Part shown: one piece after another, positions 39,749 through 49,131 of the stretch
Position numbering within the stretch: the first letter of the stretch is position 1
How the letters are laid out: each line of letters begins with the position of its first letter
Assembly: GCA_029071325.1 (NCBI GenBank)
Contig: JAIEAP010000042.1
Span: 62,001 to 126,000, forward strand
Origin: Lachnospiraceae bacterium
GTDB taxonomy: Bacteria > Bacillota > Clostridia > Lachnospirales > Lachnospiraceae
Direction: 5' to 3'
DNA length: 64,000 nucleotides
The notes under the pieces: model-generated
The model's database searches: none
What the model saw: the letters and a program-made list of their open reading frames with translations, nothing else
Told to the model about the DNA's origin: nothing
Position numbers and translations under genes: made by a program

Positions 39749-40966
39749 TTGCCGCGTATGGAGAAGATAAGAATCGGTATTATTGGGGGAACCTTCAATC
39801 CCATTCATATTGGACATCTGATCATTGCACAGAATGCGGTCAGCCAGTATCATCTGGATCGTATTCTGTTCATTCCCACAGGGCGTTCTCCACACAAAGA
39901 CGATTCCTACATCGAGGAATCCGCACACCGGCTGGAAATGGTTAGGCTTGCCATCCGCAATAATCCGGCTTTTTATTTTTCTGCCATGGAAATCAATGCT
40001 CCGCAGACCAGCTATACATACCTTACGTTACAGGAGCTTTCCAGACAGTACCCGGAATGGGAACTTTACTTTATTATGGGGGCAGATTCTCTGGATTATC
40101 TGGAGAAGTGGCGTCATCCCGAGATTATCTGCAGCCTGGCAACGATTCTGGTGTCAATCCGGGACAATCTGAACATAGATGACATTCGATCCAGGGCGGA
40201 TACCTTAAGCCGCCGGTATGGAGCGAAGATTAAGCCTATCATTACCCCGAATGTGTCGGTGTCCTCCCGCGATATACGAAACCGGGTAAGAAATCACCAG
40301 CCCATCCGATATCTGCTTCCTGCGGAAGTGGAAGCTTATATCGAAAGCCATAATCTCTATCAGGAGCAGGATAGTCGTATGAACAATGAAGAATTACAGA
40401 AAATAAAGAAAAATCTAAAAAAAGAACTGGATAAGAACCGTTATGAGCATACGCTGGGTGTGATGTATACGGCAGGCTGTCTTGCCATGGCTCACGGAGC
40501 GTCTCTGGAGCAGGCGCAGTTGGCAGGCTTGCTGCATGATTGTGCGAAATGTGTGCCAAACGATAAGAAGCTTAAGATCTGTGAAAAAAATAACATTCCC
40601 ATTACAGAGGTGGAGCGTGCCAATCCGGTGCTGCTACACGCAAAGGTAGGCGCTTTTCTGGCAAAAGAAGAATATGGGGTGGAGAATGAGGCTGTGCTCC
40701 ATGCGATTGCCGTCCACACCACAGGCGTGCCGGATATGAGTATCCTGGATAAAATTCTGTTTATTGCAGATTATATAGAGCCCATGCGAAATAAGGCGTC
40801 AAATCTGTCCAGCATTCGCAAAATGGCATTTGCCGATTTGGATGAGACTCTGAAAATGATTTTAAGCGATACCATACATTATCTTAACGGCAGTAAGAAT
40901 GACAAGAATATTGACCCTATGACACGCAAAACTTATGAATACTATGCAGGAGGTTCCAATGAATAA
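39749..40966 (+). CDS. nadD: Fused nicotinate-nucleotide adenylyltransferase (NadD) and HD-domain YqeK-like hydrolase
   Basis: N-term RIGIIGGTFNPIHIGHLIIAQNAV; C-term KKELDKNRYEHTLGVMYTAGCLAMAHG...AGLLHDCAK...IAVHTTG...FIADYIEP. ATG 39758 is an alternative start. Confidence 0.93.
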   Translation: MPRMEKIRIGIIGGTFNPIHIGHLIIAQNAVSQYHLDRILFIPTGRSPHKDDSYIEESAHRLEMVRLAIRNNPAFYFSAMEINAPQTSYTYLTLQELSRQYPEWELYFIMGADSLDYLEKWRHPEIICSLATILVSIRDNLNIDDIRSRADTLSRRYGAKIKPIITPNVSVSSRDIRNRVRNHQPIRYLLPAEVEAYIESHNLYQEQDSRMNNEELQKIKKNLKKELDKNRYEHTLGVMYTAGCLAMAHGASLEQAQLAGLLHDCAKCVPNDKKLKICEKNNIPITEVERANPVLLHAKVGAFLAKEEYGVENEAVLHAIAVHTTGVPDMSILDKILFIADYIEPMRNKASNLSSIRKMAFADLDETLKMILSDTIHYLNGSKNDKNIDPMTRKTYEYYAGGSNE

Positions 40967-41315
40967 TCAATCAAAGGAAATGGCGAAAATCGCATTCCGG
41001 GCGCTGGAAGAGAAAAAGGCGGAGGATATCCGTATGATTGACATCAGCGGCATTTCCGTTATTGCAGATTACTTTATCATTGCCAACGGCAGTAATCCCA
41101 ATCAACTGCAGGCAATGCAGGAAAACGTGGAGGAACAGCTTTATAAAGCCGGTTTCCGTGAAAGACAGATAGAGGGCAATCAGCGTTCCAGTTGGATATT
41201 AATGGATTACGGTGATATCATTGTCCATATTTTCTCAAAAGAGGACAGGCTCTTTTATGATCTGGAGCGTATCTGGAGAGACGGGCGGGATATCTCGCCG
41301 GAAGAATTGAAATAG
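40959..41315 (+). CDS. rsfS: Ribosome silencing factor RsfS
   Basis: MIDISGISVIADYFIIANGSNPNQLQAMQENVEEQL; WILMDYGDIIVHIFSKEDRLFYDLERIW. Confidence 0.97.
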   Translation: MNNQSKEMAKIAFRALEEKKAEDIRMIDISGISVIADYFIIANGSNPNQLQAMQENVEEQLYKAGFRERQIEGNQRSSWILMDYGDIIVHIFSKEDRLFYDLERIWRDGRDISPEELK

Positions 41316-41331
41316 AAAATATTGCTTATCC

Positions 41332-41372
41332 ATGCAGCTACACTTACCAAGCGTAAGGGTAGCTGCATTTTT
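41332..41372. terminator. Intrinsic terminator between rsfS and lexA
   Basis: atgcagctac...gtagctgcatttttat. Confidence 0.8.
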
Positions 41373-41388
41373 ATCTGCAATTCATTCG

Positions 41389-42003
41389 TTAGAAGAACCG
41401 GAATACTCCGAATACTTTGCCAAGGATCGTGCAGTCATCTACAATAATGGGATCCATAGTATCATTCTCCGGCTGGAGGCGCACATGCCCATCTTCCTTA
41501 TAAAATGTCTTGACCGTAGCAGAATCTTCGATCAGAGCGACTACAATATCTCCGTTGCGTGCAGTATCCTGTTGTGCTACCAGAAGATTATCTCCGTCCA
41601 GGATGCCTGCGTTGATCATGCTCTCACCCTTAACCTTCAGCATAAAACTCTCTGCGTTGGGCATCAGCTCCACGGGAATCGGAAAATAATCCTCAATATT
41701 CTCCTGGGCAAGAATGGGCTGACCTGCCGCCACACGCCCGATGATGGGAACCTGTGTCATTTCTCTGCGGGTCAGGTTAAAGCAGTCGTCTATAATCTCA
41801 ATTGCACGGGGTTTGGTGGGGTCCCTGCGGATGTAGCCGTTCTTCTCCAGAGTCTCCAGATGGGAGTGGACGGAAGAGGTTGATTTCAAATGAACTGCCT
41901 CACAGATCTCCCGGACAGCAGGGGGATATCCCTTATGCAGGATCTCCTGCTTGATATATTCTAAAATCTCCTGTTGCTTTGCACTGATCTTTCCATATGC
42001 CAT
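41389..42003 (-). CDS. lexA: LexA repressor
   Basis: N-term w[76 protein letters not shown]. Confidence 0.98.
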   Translation of the reverse strand: MAYGKISAKQQEILEYIKQEILHKGYPPAVREICEAVHLKSTSSVHSHLETLEKNGYIRRDPTKPRAIEIIDDCFNLTRREMTQVPIIGRVAAGQPILAQENIEDYFPIPVELMPNAESFMLKVKGESMINAGILDGDNLLVAQQDTARNGDIVVALIEDSATVKTFYKEDGHVRLQPENDTMDPIIVDDCTILGKVFGVFRFF

Positions 42004-42116
42004 TGCATTTCCTCCTTCATCATGTGAAATATGGTGTTAGAAATACTCCGTTATCACATGTGATCTTTTATAAAACAAGTCTATCATATTTTCGGGGAAA
42101 AAGCAAACACATATTC

Positions 42117-42130
42117 CGAAAATTTGTTCG
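42117..42130. promoter_or_regulatory. Candidate LexA (DinR) box 1
   Basis: CGAAAATTTGTTCG vs CGAACN4GTTCG (1 mismatch). Confidence 0.65.
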
Positions 42131-42139
42131 ATTTTCCTG

Positions 42140-42168
42140 TTGACAAACAGTTGTTCGGGTATTATAAT
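42140..42168 (+). promoter_or_regulatory. Sigma-A promoter of the yneA-like gene
   Basis: TTGACA-17 bp-TATAAT with a LexA-box-like sequence inside. Confidence 0.85.
42144..42157. promoter_or_regulatory. Candidate LexA box 2, within the promoter spacer
   Basis: CAAACAGTTGTTCG vs CGAACN4GTTCG (1 mismatch). Confidence 0.65.
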
Positions 42169-42188
42169 CAGGATACAAACGGATGTTC

Positions 42189-42202
42189 ACAACGTATGTT
42201 CG
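42189..42202. promoter_or_regulatory. Weak candidate LexA box 3
   Basis: ACAACGTATGTTCG vs CGAACN4GTTCG (2 mismatches). Confidence 0.35.
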
Positions 42203-42217
42203 GAAGGAGAATGCGAT

Positions 42218-42652
42218 ATGAGAGGAAATCATAGAAGAACAATCAACAGCAGGACCATTTATGCAGGGGATCATTCCGGAGAGTATGGAGGTTATGTTTC
42301 CAGAAACGCCGTAAGTATCCGCAGAGCGCGTGTCTGCCAGCTTCAGCGTAATTTTATCATACTGTTGGGTGCCGTTTTGTTTCTGATCTGCGGAATACTT
42401 CTGGGGAGCGGGTTTTTGAGTTCCTCCAGATCCAACGCTTCCGATAAGGACAGCCTTTACAAATATTATACCAGCATCGAAGTGTCATCTGGCGATACCT
42501 TGTGGACTATAGCGGAGAAATATGCGGACGGCAGGGCTTCTGATAAAGCCAGCTATATACAGGAAATCCGTGAGATGAATCATCTGCAGGACGATACCAT
42601 ACATGCCGGGGATTATCTTACCATTGCATATTATTCGCACGAATTTAAGTAG
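42218..42652 (+). CDS. YneA-like SOS cell-division suppressor candidate (single TM + LysM)
   Basis: NFIILLGAVLFLICGILLGSGFL TM; LysM YTSIEVSSGDTLWTIAEKYADGRASDKASYIQEIREMNHLQDDTIHAGDYLTIAYY; divergent from lexA. Confidence 0.75.
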   Translation: MRGNHRRTINSRTIYAGDHSGEYGGYVSRNAVSIRRARVCQLQRNFIILLGAVLFLICGILLGSGFLSSSRSNASDKDSLYKYYTSIEVSSGDTLWTIAEKYADGRASDKASYIQEIREMNHLQDDTIHAGDYLTIAYYSHEFK

Positions 42653-42702
42653 GAGTGCATATTATGGTGAGCGGAATAAGTTGAGAAAGGGTTTGGAGTA
42701 AT

Positions 42703-43242
42703 ATGAGTAATTCAGGAAGACCGATGATCGCCGTCGATTTATGCAATACGATATGTGATGTCAATGCGTCTTTGGAGCATATTTTTTCTACCAGACGCAG
42801 GCGGGGCAGTATGTACATAGAAGGAGTGACAGAGGCATTTTTCAAAGAAAATCCGGATTTTTTCCTGTATCCAAAGGTGTTTCCGTATGCAGTGGAAGTT
42901 TTGCAGATGCTGTCCATGCAATTTGACATCACTTATTTAACTGCGCGTCCGCCGGAAGCACATCTGGCAACGATGCAGTTTTTGTTTCAGCACAACTTTC
43001 CGGAGGGGGAATTGATTCATTCTTCCAATAAGATAGAGATATTTCTGGACAGGAATATGTCGTTTGCCTTTGATGATGCCCCTCGGGAAATTGCAAATTA
43101 TACCCAAAAGAACATCCCTGTGTTTGTCAAGAAATGGGACTATAATGAGGGGTTGGGTATCCAATTTGAATGGGAAGATATGTATCATTTCCTGGCATAC
43201 GGGAAATCTGTTTCCAAGTACCGCAAAACTGCCAGATATTAG
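42703..43242 (+). CDS. HAD-superfamily 5'-nucleotidase-like protein
   Basis: MIAVDLCNTICDVN (motif I), YLTARP (motif II), FAFDDAPRE (motif IV). Confidence 0.65.
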   Translation: MSNSGRPMIAVDLCNTICDVNASLEHIFSTRRRRGSMYIEGVTEAFFKENPDFFLYPKVFPYAVEVLQMLSMQFDITYLTARPPEAHLATMQFLFQHNFPEGELIHSSNKIEIFLDRNMSFAFDDAPREIANYTQKNIPVFVKKWDYNEGLGIQFEWEDMYHFLAYGKSVSKYRKTARY

Positions 43243-43416
43243 CAGAAGCAGTTCAACAAAAACCTCAATCCTCTCATTGCTGAAATATTGCGGATATGGT
43301 ATAATGTACGCGAATGAGGAAAACCGGAGGTTTTCCGAATGTGCACTGCGTTAGGCATCCGCCGGAGGCGCGTGCAAGACATGTCAGGGCAGACAGAAGA
43401 TTAGAGGGATTAGAAT

Positions 43417-44145
43417 ATGCTGCGTTTTATATATGTGATCGTGATGAACCTGTTTCGGGCTCCATACATGATCCGCAAAATGAGAAGGGAAGCAGATCAT
43501 CCGGAAAAATATTCGGAGACAGAGCGGTATCGTCTGGTGCGCCATGTCATCTATCTGATGAAGCGTACCGGTCGCATTACCACAGATGCATCCGGTGAGG
43601 ATAATCTGCCTCAGGAGGGTGGATATGTAATGTGTCCCAATCATCAGGGAAAGTATGACGCATTGGGAATTATCAGTACACATAAGGAGCCCTGTTCACT
43701 TGTGATGGATGAAGCTAAGTCACACACTATTTTGGTCAGTGAGTTTGTAGATCTGATTCAGGGAAAACGTCTGAGAAAAGATAATGTCAGGCAGGCACTT
43801 CGGATCATTAATGAAGTGGCGGATGATGTGAAGAACGGAAAAAGATATATTATATTCCCGGAAGGCGGATATTCATTTAACAATAAGAACTGTGTATGTG
43901 ATTTTAAAGCAGGCAGCTTTAAATCAGCAATCAAGGCAAAAGCGCCTATTGTACCGGTATCTCTGATTGATTCTTACAAGGTGTTTAACAGCTTTAATTG
44001 TCTGCCTATCAAAACTCATGTGCATTACTTAAAGCCTCTGTATTATGAGGATTATAAAGACTTAAAGACACCTGAGATTGCAGCGATTGTCAAACAGCGT
44101 ATACAGGAAGATATTGATGCGTATAATTGTCAGAAGGACATCTGA
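43417..44145 (+). CDS. Lysophospholipid acyltransferase (PlsC-like)
   Basis: MCPNHQGKYDALG (NHx4D); FPEGGYSFNNKN; APIVPVSLIDSYKVF. Confidence 0.88.
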   Translation: MLRFIYVIVMNLFRAPYMIRKMRREADHPEKYSETERYRLVRHVIYLMKRTGRITTDASGEDNLPQEGGYVMCPNHQGKYDALGIISTHKEPCSLVMDEAKSHTILVSEFVDLIQGKRLRKDNVRQALRIINEVADDVKNGKRYIIFPEGGYSFNNKNCVCDFKAGSFKSAIKAKAPIVPVSLIDSYKVFNSFNCLPIKTHVHYLKPLYYEDYKDLKTPEIAAIVKQRIQEDIDAYNCQKDI

Positions 44146-44146
44146 A

Positions 44147-44196
44147 TGTGCATCTGTGGAGGAGGCGTTGATTTTTAATCCTCCCGCAGATGCACA
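44147..44196. terminator. Hairpin terminator overlapping the 3' end of the convergent recombinase gene
   Basis: tgtgcatctgtggaggagg...cctcccgcagatgcaca. Confidence 0.65.
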
Positions 44197-45224
44197 TATT
44201 TTGCCGCAAGGCGCCTTCTTTCATCCTCCAGTGCAGCATAGTGTTTCTTGGTGGTATTTACGTCTTTATGCCCCAGGACATCAGCCACCAGATAAATGTC
44301 ACCTGTTTCGCGGTAGAGAGAGGTGCCATAAGTGCTGCGGAGTTTATGCGGTGTAATGTTTTTCATGGTAGTTACTAAACGCGAATATTTTTTGACAAGA
44401 TTTTCTACGGAGCGGACACCGATCCGTTTTTTCTGAAGGGAGAGGAAGAGGGCGTTACGGCTTCCTTCTGCGGCTTCTATATACTGTCGCTCTTCCAGGT
44501 AATCCAAAAGGGCGCTGCGCACTTCATCACCGAAATATACAACCACCTCTGCGCCTCCTTTACGGTGAACCTTTACGCCGTTGTTCTTGAAATCCAGATC
44601 TGTAATATCCAATCCTACACATTCTGATACACGGATACCTGTTCCCAGCATTAAAGTCATAAGCGCCAGATCGCGTTTCTTTGTCTGTGCGTGAAAGCGC
44701 TGTTGGCGTTCTGTGAGGTTTTCCCCGCTTTCCACCTCGTCCAGAAGACTTGCAACCTCATCAATATCCAGTCGCGTGATTGTTTTGTCATGCTTTTTCG
44801 GCATGAGGACAAGCTGTGCCGGGTTTTTTTCAATGATTTCTTTGCGGAAGTAGTAATTGTAGAAGCTTCTCAGGCTTGCCAGCTTGCGGGAAATGCCTCG
44901 CTCATCATTGGTGTGAGCGACACCGTCTTTTTCATAAATTCTCAGATAATCCAGATATTCTTCAATATCCATAGGTGATATCATGTCAAGGATATCGACG
45001 GTGTATTCGGTTATCGGTTTCTTGGCACAGACGGGATTATTTTCATGAAGAAATTCAAAGAAGATCCCCAGATCATAGGCATACGCCAGCAGTGTTCTGG
45101 AGGATACATTTGCCTTCATACCAATGAAAAATTCCCGGCAGAAGGACGGTAGATTTTTTTGAAGTTCCCGGAGTTTTAATTCGTTTCGGTTATTGACATC
45201 TTCATAATATGCTTTTTCTTTCAT
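44175..45224 (-). CDS. Tyrosine-type recombinase/integrase
   Basis: SAM-like core-binding domain; GTGIRVSECVGLDITDLD; HKLRSTYGTSLYRETGDIYLVADVLGHKDVNTTKKHYA. Confidence 0.9.
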   Translation of the reverse strand: MKEKAYYEDVNNRNELKLRELQKNLPSFCREFFIGMKANVSSRTLLAYAYDLGIFFEFLHENNPVCAKKPITEYTVDILDMISPMDIEEYLDYLRIYEKDGVAHTNDERGISRKLASLRSFYNYYFRKEIIEKNPAQLVLMPKKHDKTITRLDIDEVASLLDEVESGENLTERQQRFHAQTKKRDLALMTLMLGTGIRVSECVGLDITDLDFKNNGVKVHRKGGAEVVVYFGDEVRSALLDYLEERQYIEAAEGSRNALFLSLQKKRIGVRSVENLVKKYSRLVTTMKNITPHKLRSTYGTSLYRETGDIYLVADVLGHKDVNTTKKHYAALEDERRRLAAKYVHLRED

Positions 45225-45231
45225 AAGTATA

Positions 45232-45948
45232 TCATCTCTCCTTATCGAGTATAAGTCCGTTCAGGATTGCGGTAAACATCCGGTCTTTGACACCGGGATT
45301 GTCCCGGTTGATCTCTGAAAGCAGATCTTTCACATACTGCCGTTTGGTATAGCCATCTGCGGGACACGGATTATGCTGCACCGGAAGCTGGTATTTGTGC
45401 TGAAAACCAATTACTTCAGATGCCGATACATACATCAGTGGGCGTATGACGGTCAACCCTGTCCGATCCAGATGCGTAACTGGAGAAAATGTGTGGAATC
45501 TGCCTTCAAAGAGCAGTGAGAGCAGCATAGTCTCCAGCATATCCTCACGGTGATGGCCATAGGCAATTTTATTGCAGCCCAAAGCCTTTGCAGCATCATT
45601 CAGAGCGCCTTTTCGCAGTTTGGCACACAGAGAGCATGGATTTTCCTGGGCGTGTTCCTTCCAAACAATATCACGGATCTGTGTAGTAATTACATGATAA
45701 GGCACGTCAAGCGTCTGGCAGAGAGCAGCTATATTGTCGGTATCAAAACTGTCATATCCCAAATCTACAGTGATGGCAGTCAGATGAAAGGAATTGGGAT
45801 AAAAACGTCTTAAGCCAGCGAGAGAGTAGAGCAGAGCAAGACTATCTTTACCGCCAGAGATTCCTACGGCAATTGTGTCGCCCGGCTGAATCATCCCGTA
45901 ATCATCCAGTGCACGGCGGGTATAACTGTAAAGCCGCTGTAATTCCAT
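45232..45948 (-). CDS. TtcA-like PP-loop tRNA 2-thiolation protein
   Basis: VGISGGKDSLALLYSLAGL; CSLCAKLRKGALNDAAKALGCNKIAYGHHREDMLETMLLSL. Confidence 0.88.
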   Translation of the reverse strand: MELQRLYSYTRRALDDYGMIQPGDTIAVGISGGKDSLALLYSLAGLRRFYPNSFHLTAITVDLGYDSFDTDNIAALCQTLDVPYHVITTQIRDIVWKEHAQENPCSLCAKLRKGALNDAAKALGCNKIAYGHHREDMLETMLLSLLFEGRFHTFSPVTHLDRTGLTVIRPLMYVSASEVIGFQHKYQLPVQHNPCPADGYTKRQYVKDLLSEINRDNPGVKDRMFTAILNGLILDKER

Positions 45949-46148
45949 GAGAGAGTGCCTCCTGTGCCAGTTTAAATGTACAGAGTTAAACGGATGGGTT
46001 TTCCGAAATCATTATAACGCAAAAGGAGTGGAAAAGCCAGAGAATATCAAATATAATGATATGAGATGTAATAGAAAGTTTCGTCATGAAATTGGGTTTT
46101 GCGAATAGTTGAACATGATGTTAATGTAACATATAGGAGGATATTTAG

Positions 46149-46598
46149 ATGCGATTTTTGATACAGCGTGTGTTAGAAGCAAATGTAACCGTTGAGGACA
46201 AGGTGGTCGGGGAAATAGAAAAAGGATTTCTGGTTCTGATCGGGATTGCGGAAGACGATAATGAAACCATTGCAGATAAATGCATACGAAAATTGGTTCA
46301 GTTGCGTATATTTGAGGATGAGAACGGAAAAACCAACCGATCCCTCCGGGATGTGGATGGTTCGCTGCTTTTGATTTCACAGTTTACGCTATATGCGGAC
46401 TGCCGGAAAGGCAATCGTCCATCCTTTTGTAAAGCCGGCAATCCGGACAAGGCAAATGCATTATATGAATACATTATCGCGCAATGTCAAAAAGAAATTC
46501 CAAATGTTCAGACCGGTGTGTTTGGCGCAGATATGAAAGTATCATTGATCAATGATGGACCCTTTACTGTGATAATAGATTCTAACGATATTTCATAG
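46149..46598 (+). CDS. dtd: D-aminoacyl-tRNA deacylase
   Basis: [60 protein letters not shown]. Confidence 0.97.
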   Translation: MRFLIQRVLEANVTVEDKVVGEIEKGFLVLIGIAEDDNETIADKCIRKLVQLRIFEDENGKTNRSLRDVDGSLLLISQFTLYADCRKGNRPSFCKAGNPDKANALYEYIIAQCQKEIPNVQTGVFGADMKVSLINDGPFTVIIDSNDIS

Positions 46599-46706
46599 AT
46601 TTACATCTGAAAGTAGCAGGATTAAGTGATATGCATCTATTCGCAAAACACAGCTTTTACGAATAGATAAAAGTGAAATCAAGCAAACTACTCAAAAACA
46701 ACTAAA

Positions 46707-46741
46707 ATGACCAGTCAGCTATTGTGTTCCTGACTGGTCAT
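46707..46741. terminator. Terminator between convergent dtd and cytidylate kinase-like gene
   Basis: atgaccagtcag-ctattgtgttc-ctgactggtcat. Confidence 0.75.
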
Positions 46742-46757
46742 AGGGATTTTATAAAAA

Positions 46758-47381
46758 CTACCGCAATTTGATATATTCCTCAAGTAATGTAACGCAGCCA
46801 TCGATGCCAAGCTTTCCGCTGTCAAGCGTCAGATCATAGGTTCTAGCGTCTCCCCATTTCTTACTGGTATAATAATTATAGTAGCTGGCGCGCTGTTTAT
46901 CTTTCTTCATGATCAGATCACCCGCCTTATTCTCTGTGACATCCAACTCCTGAGCAATGCGTTTCATGCGAAATTCCAGGTCTGCATGGAGAAATACGCT
47001 GATACAGTTTGCTTTGTCGGCAAGCGCATAGTCCGCACAGCGACCGACAATCACACAGGAGTCTTTGGTTGCAAGCTTCTTTATTGTTTCAAATTGTGCC
47101 AAAAACACTTTCTGGTTCAAAGGCATATCTAAGAAAGGCGCTGTAGAATAGCGATTCAGGCTATAAGAATCCATGACCAGGGAATACAGAAAGCTGTTGG
47201 TGGGTTTTTCATCCTGACGCTCAAATATTTCTTCGCAAAATCCGCTTTCCTTTGCTGCCATTTGCAGCAATTTTTTATCGTAGAACTCGATGCCTAATTT
47301 ATCTGCGAGTTTTTGTCCGATTTCACGTCCGCCGCTTCCAAATTCTCGTCCTATCGTAACAACCAATTTGTTTTGTTTCAT
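46758..47381 (-). CDS. Cytidylate kinase-like family protein
   Basis: VVTIGREFGSGGREIGQKLADKLGIEFYDKKLL; VGRCADYAL. Confidence 0.93.
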   Translation of the reverse strand: MKQNKLVVTIGREFGSGGREIGQKLADKLGIEFYDKKLLQMAAKESGFCEEIFERQDEKPTNSFLYSLVMDSYSLNRYSTAPFLDMPLNQKVFLAQFETIKKLATKDSCVIVGRCADYALADKANCISVFLHADLEFRMKRIAQELDVTENKAGDLIMKKDKQRASYYNYYTSKKWGDARTYDLTLDSGKLGIDGCVTLLEEYIKLR

Positions 47382-47436
47382 AAGCCATCACCTCACGTTG
47401 TGAAAAATGTATATCTTTATAAAGAAATTATACCCC

Positions 47437-48372
47437 TCATTTGTGAAAATGTACAGTCAATTTGTGAAGTAAATCTGTAAAATATTCTGGAAGCGGCGCG
47501 GTAAATTCCATATAAGAACCAGTGACGGGATGAATAAAACCGATGGAATAGGCGTGCAGAGTCTGCCCTGTCAGATGATAGGGATTCTTCAGACTGCCAT
47601 ATACCCCATCTCCCAGCAACGGATGCCCGATACTGGCCATGTGTACGCGTATCTGATGCGTCCGTCCTGTCTCCAGGCGAAATTCCATATAAGACGCATT
47701 TTGGAAGCGTTCCAGGACGCGGTAATGGGTAATTGCCGGCTTGCCGCCCTGTGTAACGATGGCCATTTTCTTGCGCTGAACAGGGTGTCTGCCAATTGCG
47801 CCCCCTATCGTGCCGGACTCCTGCTTCACTATGCCCTGGACAATGCCGCGGTACACACGGTTGACAGAATGTTCCTTAATCTGTTCTGCGATGAGACGAT
47901 GGCTTCTGTCATTCTTACATATAATCAGGGAACCTGTAGTGTCCATATCAATACGATGCACAATTCCGGGACGTATCTCGCCGTTAATTCCGGATAGATG
48001 GTCTTTACAGTGATACATGACGGCATTGACCAGCGTTCCGCTGTAATGTCCGGGACATGGATGAACTACCATCCCCTTGGGTTTATTCACAATCAAGACA
48101 TCTTCATCCTCATATAGAATTTCCAGCGGAATATCCTCAGGCAGAATTGAGGTCTCGGCAGCTTCAGGTACAGAGACTGACACAATATCCATATAATGGA
48201 CCTGGCTGCTGACCTTAGACTGCACCACGTCATTTACCGTAACGCAACCATCTTTAATAAGCTTTTGAAAAAAACTGCGGGAAAACGCAGGATATAGGAC
48301 CGCAAGAAATTTATCCAGACGTTCCTCATCATATTCAACTGTCACTTCAAAGGTCTCTCGTATCTGTTCCAT
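47437..48372 (-). CDS. RluD-like pseudouridine synthase
   Basis: S4-like N-term; VNKPKGMVVHPCPGHYSGTLVNAVMYHC; HRIDMDTTGSLIICKND; GRTHQIRVHMASIGHPLLGDGVYG. Confidence 0.95.
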   Translation of the reverse strand: MEQIRETFEVTVEYDEERLDKFLAVLYPAFSRSFFQKLIKDGCVTVNDVVQSKVSSQVHYMDIVSVSVPEAAETSILPEDIPLEILYEDEDVLIVNKPKGMVVHPCPGHYSGTLVNAVMYHCKDHLSGINGEIRPGIVHRIDMDTTGSLIICKNDRSHRLIAEQIKEHSVNRVYRGIVQGIVKQESGTIGGAIGRHPVQRKKMAIVTQGGKPAITHYRVLERFQNASYMEFRLETGRTHQIRVHMASIGHPLLGDGVYGSLKNPYHLTGQTLHAYSIGFIHPVTGSYMEFTAPLPEYFTDLLHKLTVHFHK

Positions 48373-48375
48373 GTC

Positions 48376-48909
48376 TTACGATTCCTTATTTTTATTTTTC
48401 ATATTCTTGCGGGGCGGGAATATCGCTTCCCAATCCTCCTCTTTATAATAAAAGAGAACAAAGATAATAAGCAGCGCGCAGGATACTGTTACATAAATAT
48501 CTGCTACATTAAAAATCGGGAAATCAATCAGTGAAAAATAGAAAAAATCCACAACATAATTGTGCCAGATCCGGTCAATCATATTTCCCACAGCACCTGC
48601 ACCGATAAGTACGCTGATCATCTGCAGAGGCAGGAATCTCCTGCTTGCAGGAAGGCGGTGAAAAAACCATACGAGGACCACCAGGAAAATTGCAGTGGCG
48701 ATCAGGAAGAATACTTTCCTGCCCTGCAATACGCCAAAAGCAGCGCCCCGGTTCTCCAGATAACTCAGCTCGAATACACCCTCCCATAAGACAAGGGCTG
48801 ACCGATCCTTTAGATACAGAACTGCCAGATACTTAGTCAACTGGTCTGCCAGGATCAAAACCAGAAGTGCCAACAGAGAAATAATAGATATTTTATGTTC
48901 TTTTTTCAT
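48376..48909 (-). CDS. lspA: Signal peptidase II
   Basis: DQLTKYLAVLYL; YLENRGAAFGVLQG; GAVGNMIDRIWHNYVVDFFYF; FNVADIYV. Confidence 0.96.
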   Translation of the reverse strand: MKKEHKISIISLLALLVLILADQLTKYLAVLYLKDRSALVLWEGVFELSYLENRGAAFGVLQGRKVFFLIATAIFLVVLVWFFHRLPASRRFLPLQMISVLIGAGAVGNMIDRIWHNYVVDFFYFSLIDFPIFNVADIYVTVSCALLIIFVLFYYKEEDWEAIFPPRKNMKNKNKES

Positions 48910-49131
48910 AGAAAGTTCCTTTCTAAATAATGTCTGTTTTTTAAATCTGCATTGTATTTATGGAAATAAATCCAAGAAAATGATATTTTTGAAACAATAT
49001 TTTGTCATGATTAGTTTCCATTTATTAGAAAAATTAAAAATATAATCAAAAATTAAATGAAGAAAAATTCCGCTCATAAACAAGAACTAGTGGTTGAAAT
49101 ATTACGTATTTTTTCTTCCGTAATACGTTTT

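Noticed and set aside
44175-45224. Tyrosine recombinase as evidence of a genomic island or prophage
   Set aside because: Neighbours are housekeeping genes; no cargo, att repeats, tRNA or composition break seen.
48910-49131. AT-rich spacer upstream of lspA as an origin-like or mobile sequence
   Set aside because: No DnaA-box clusters or inverted-repeat ends; probably just promoter/UTR DNA.
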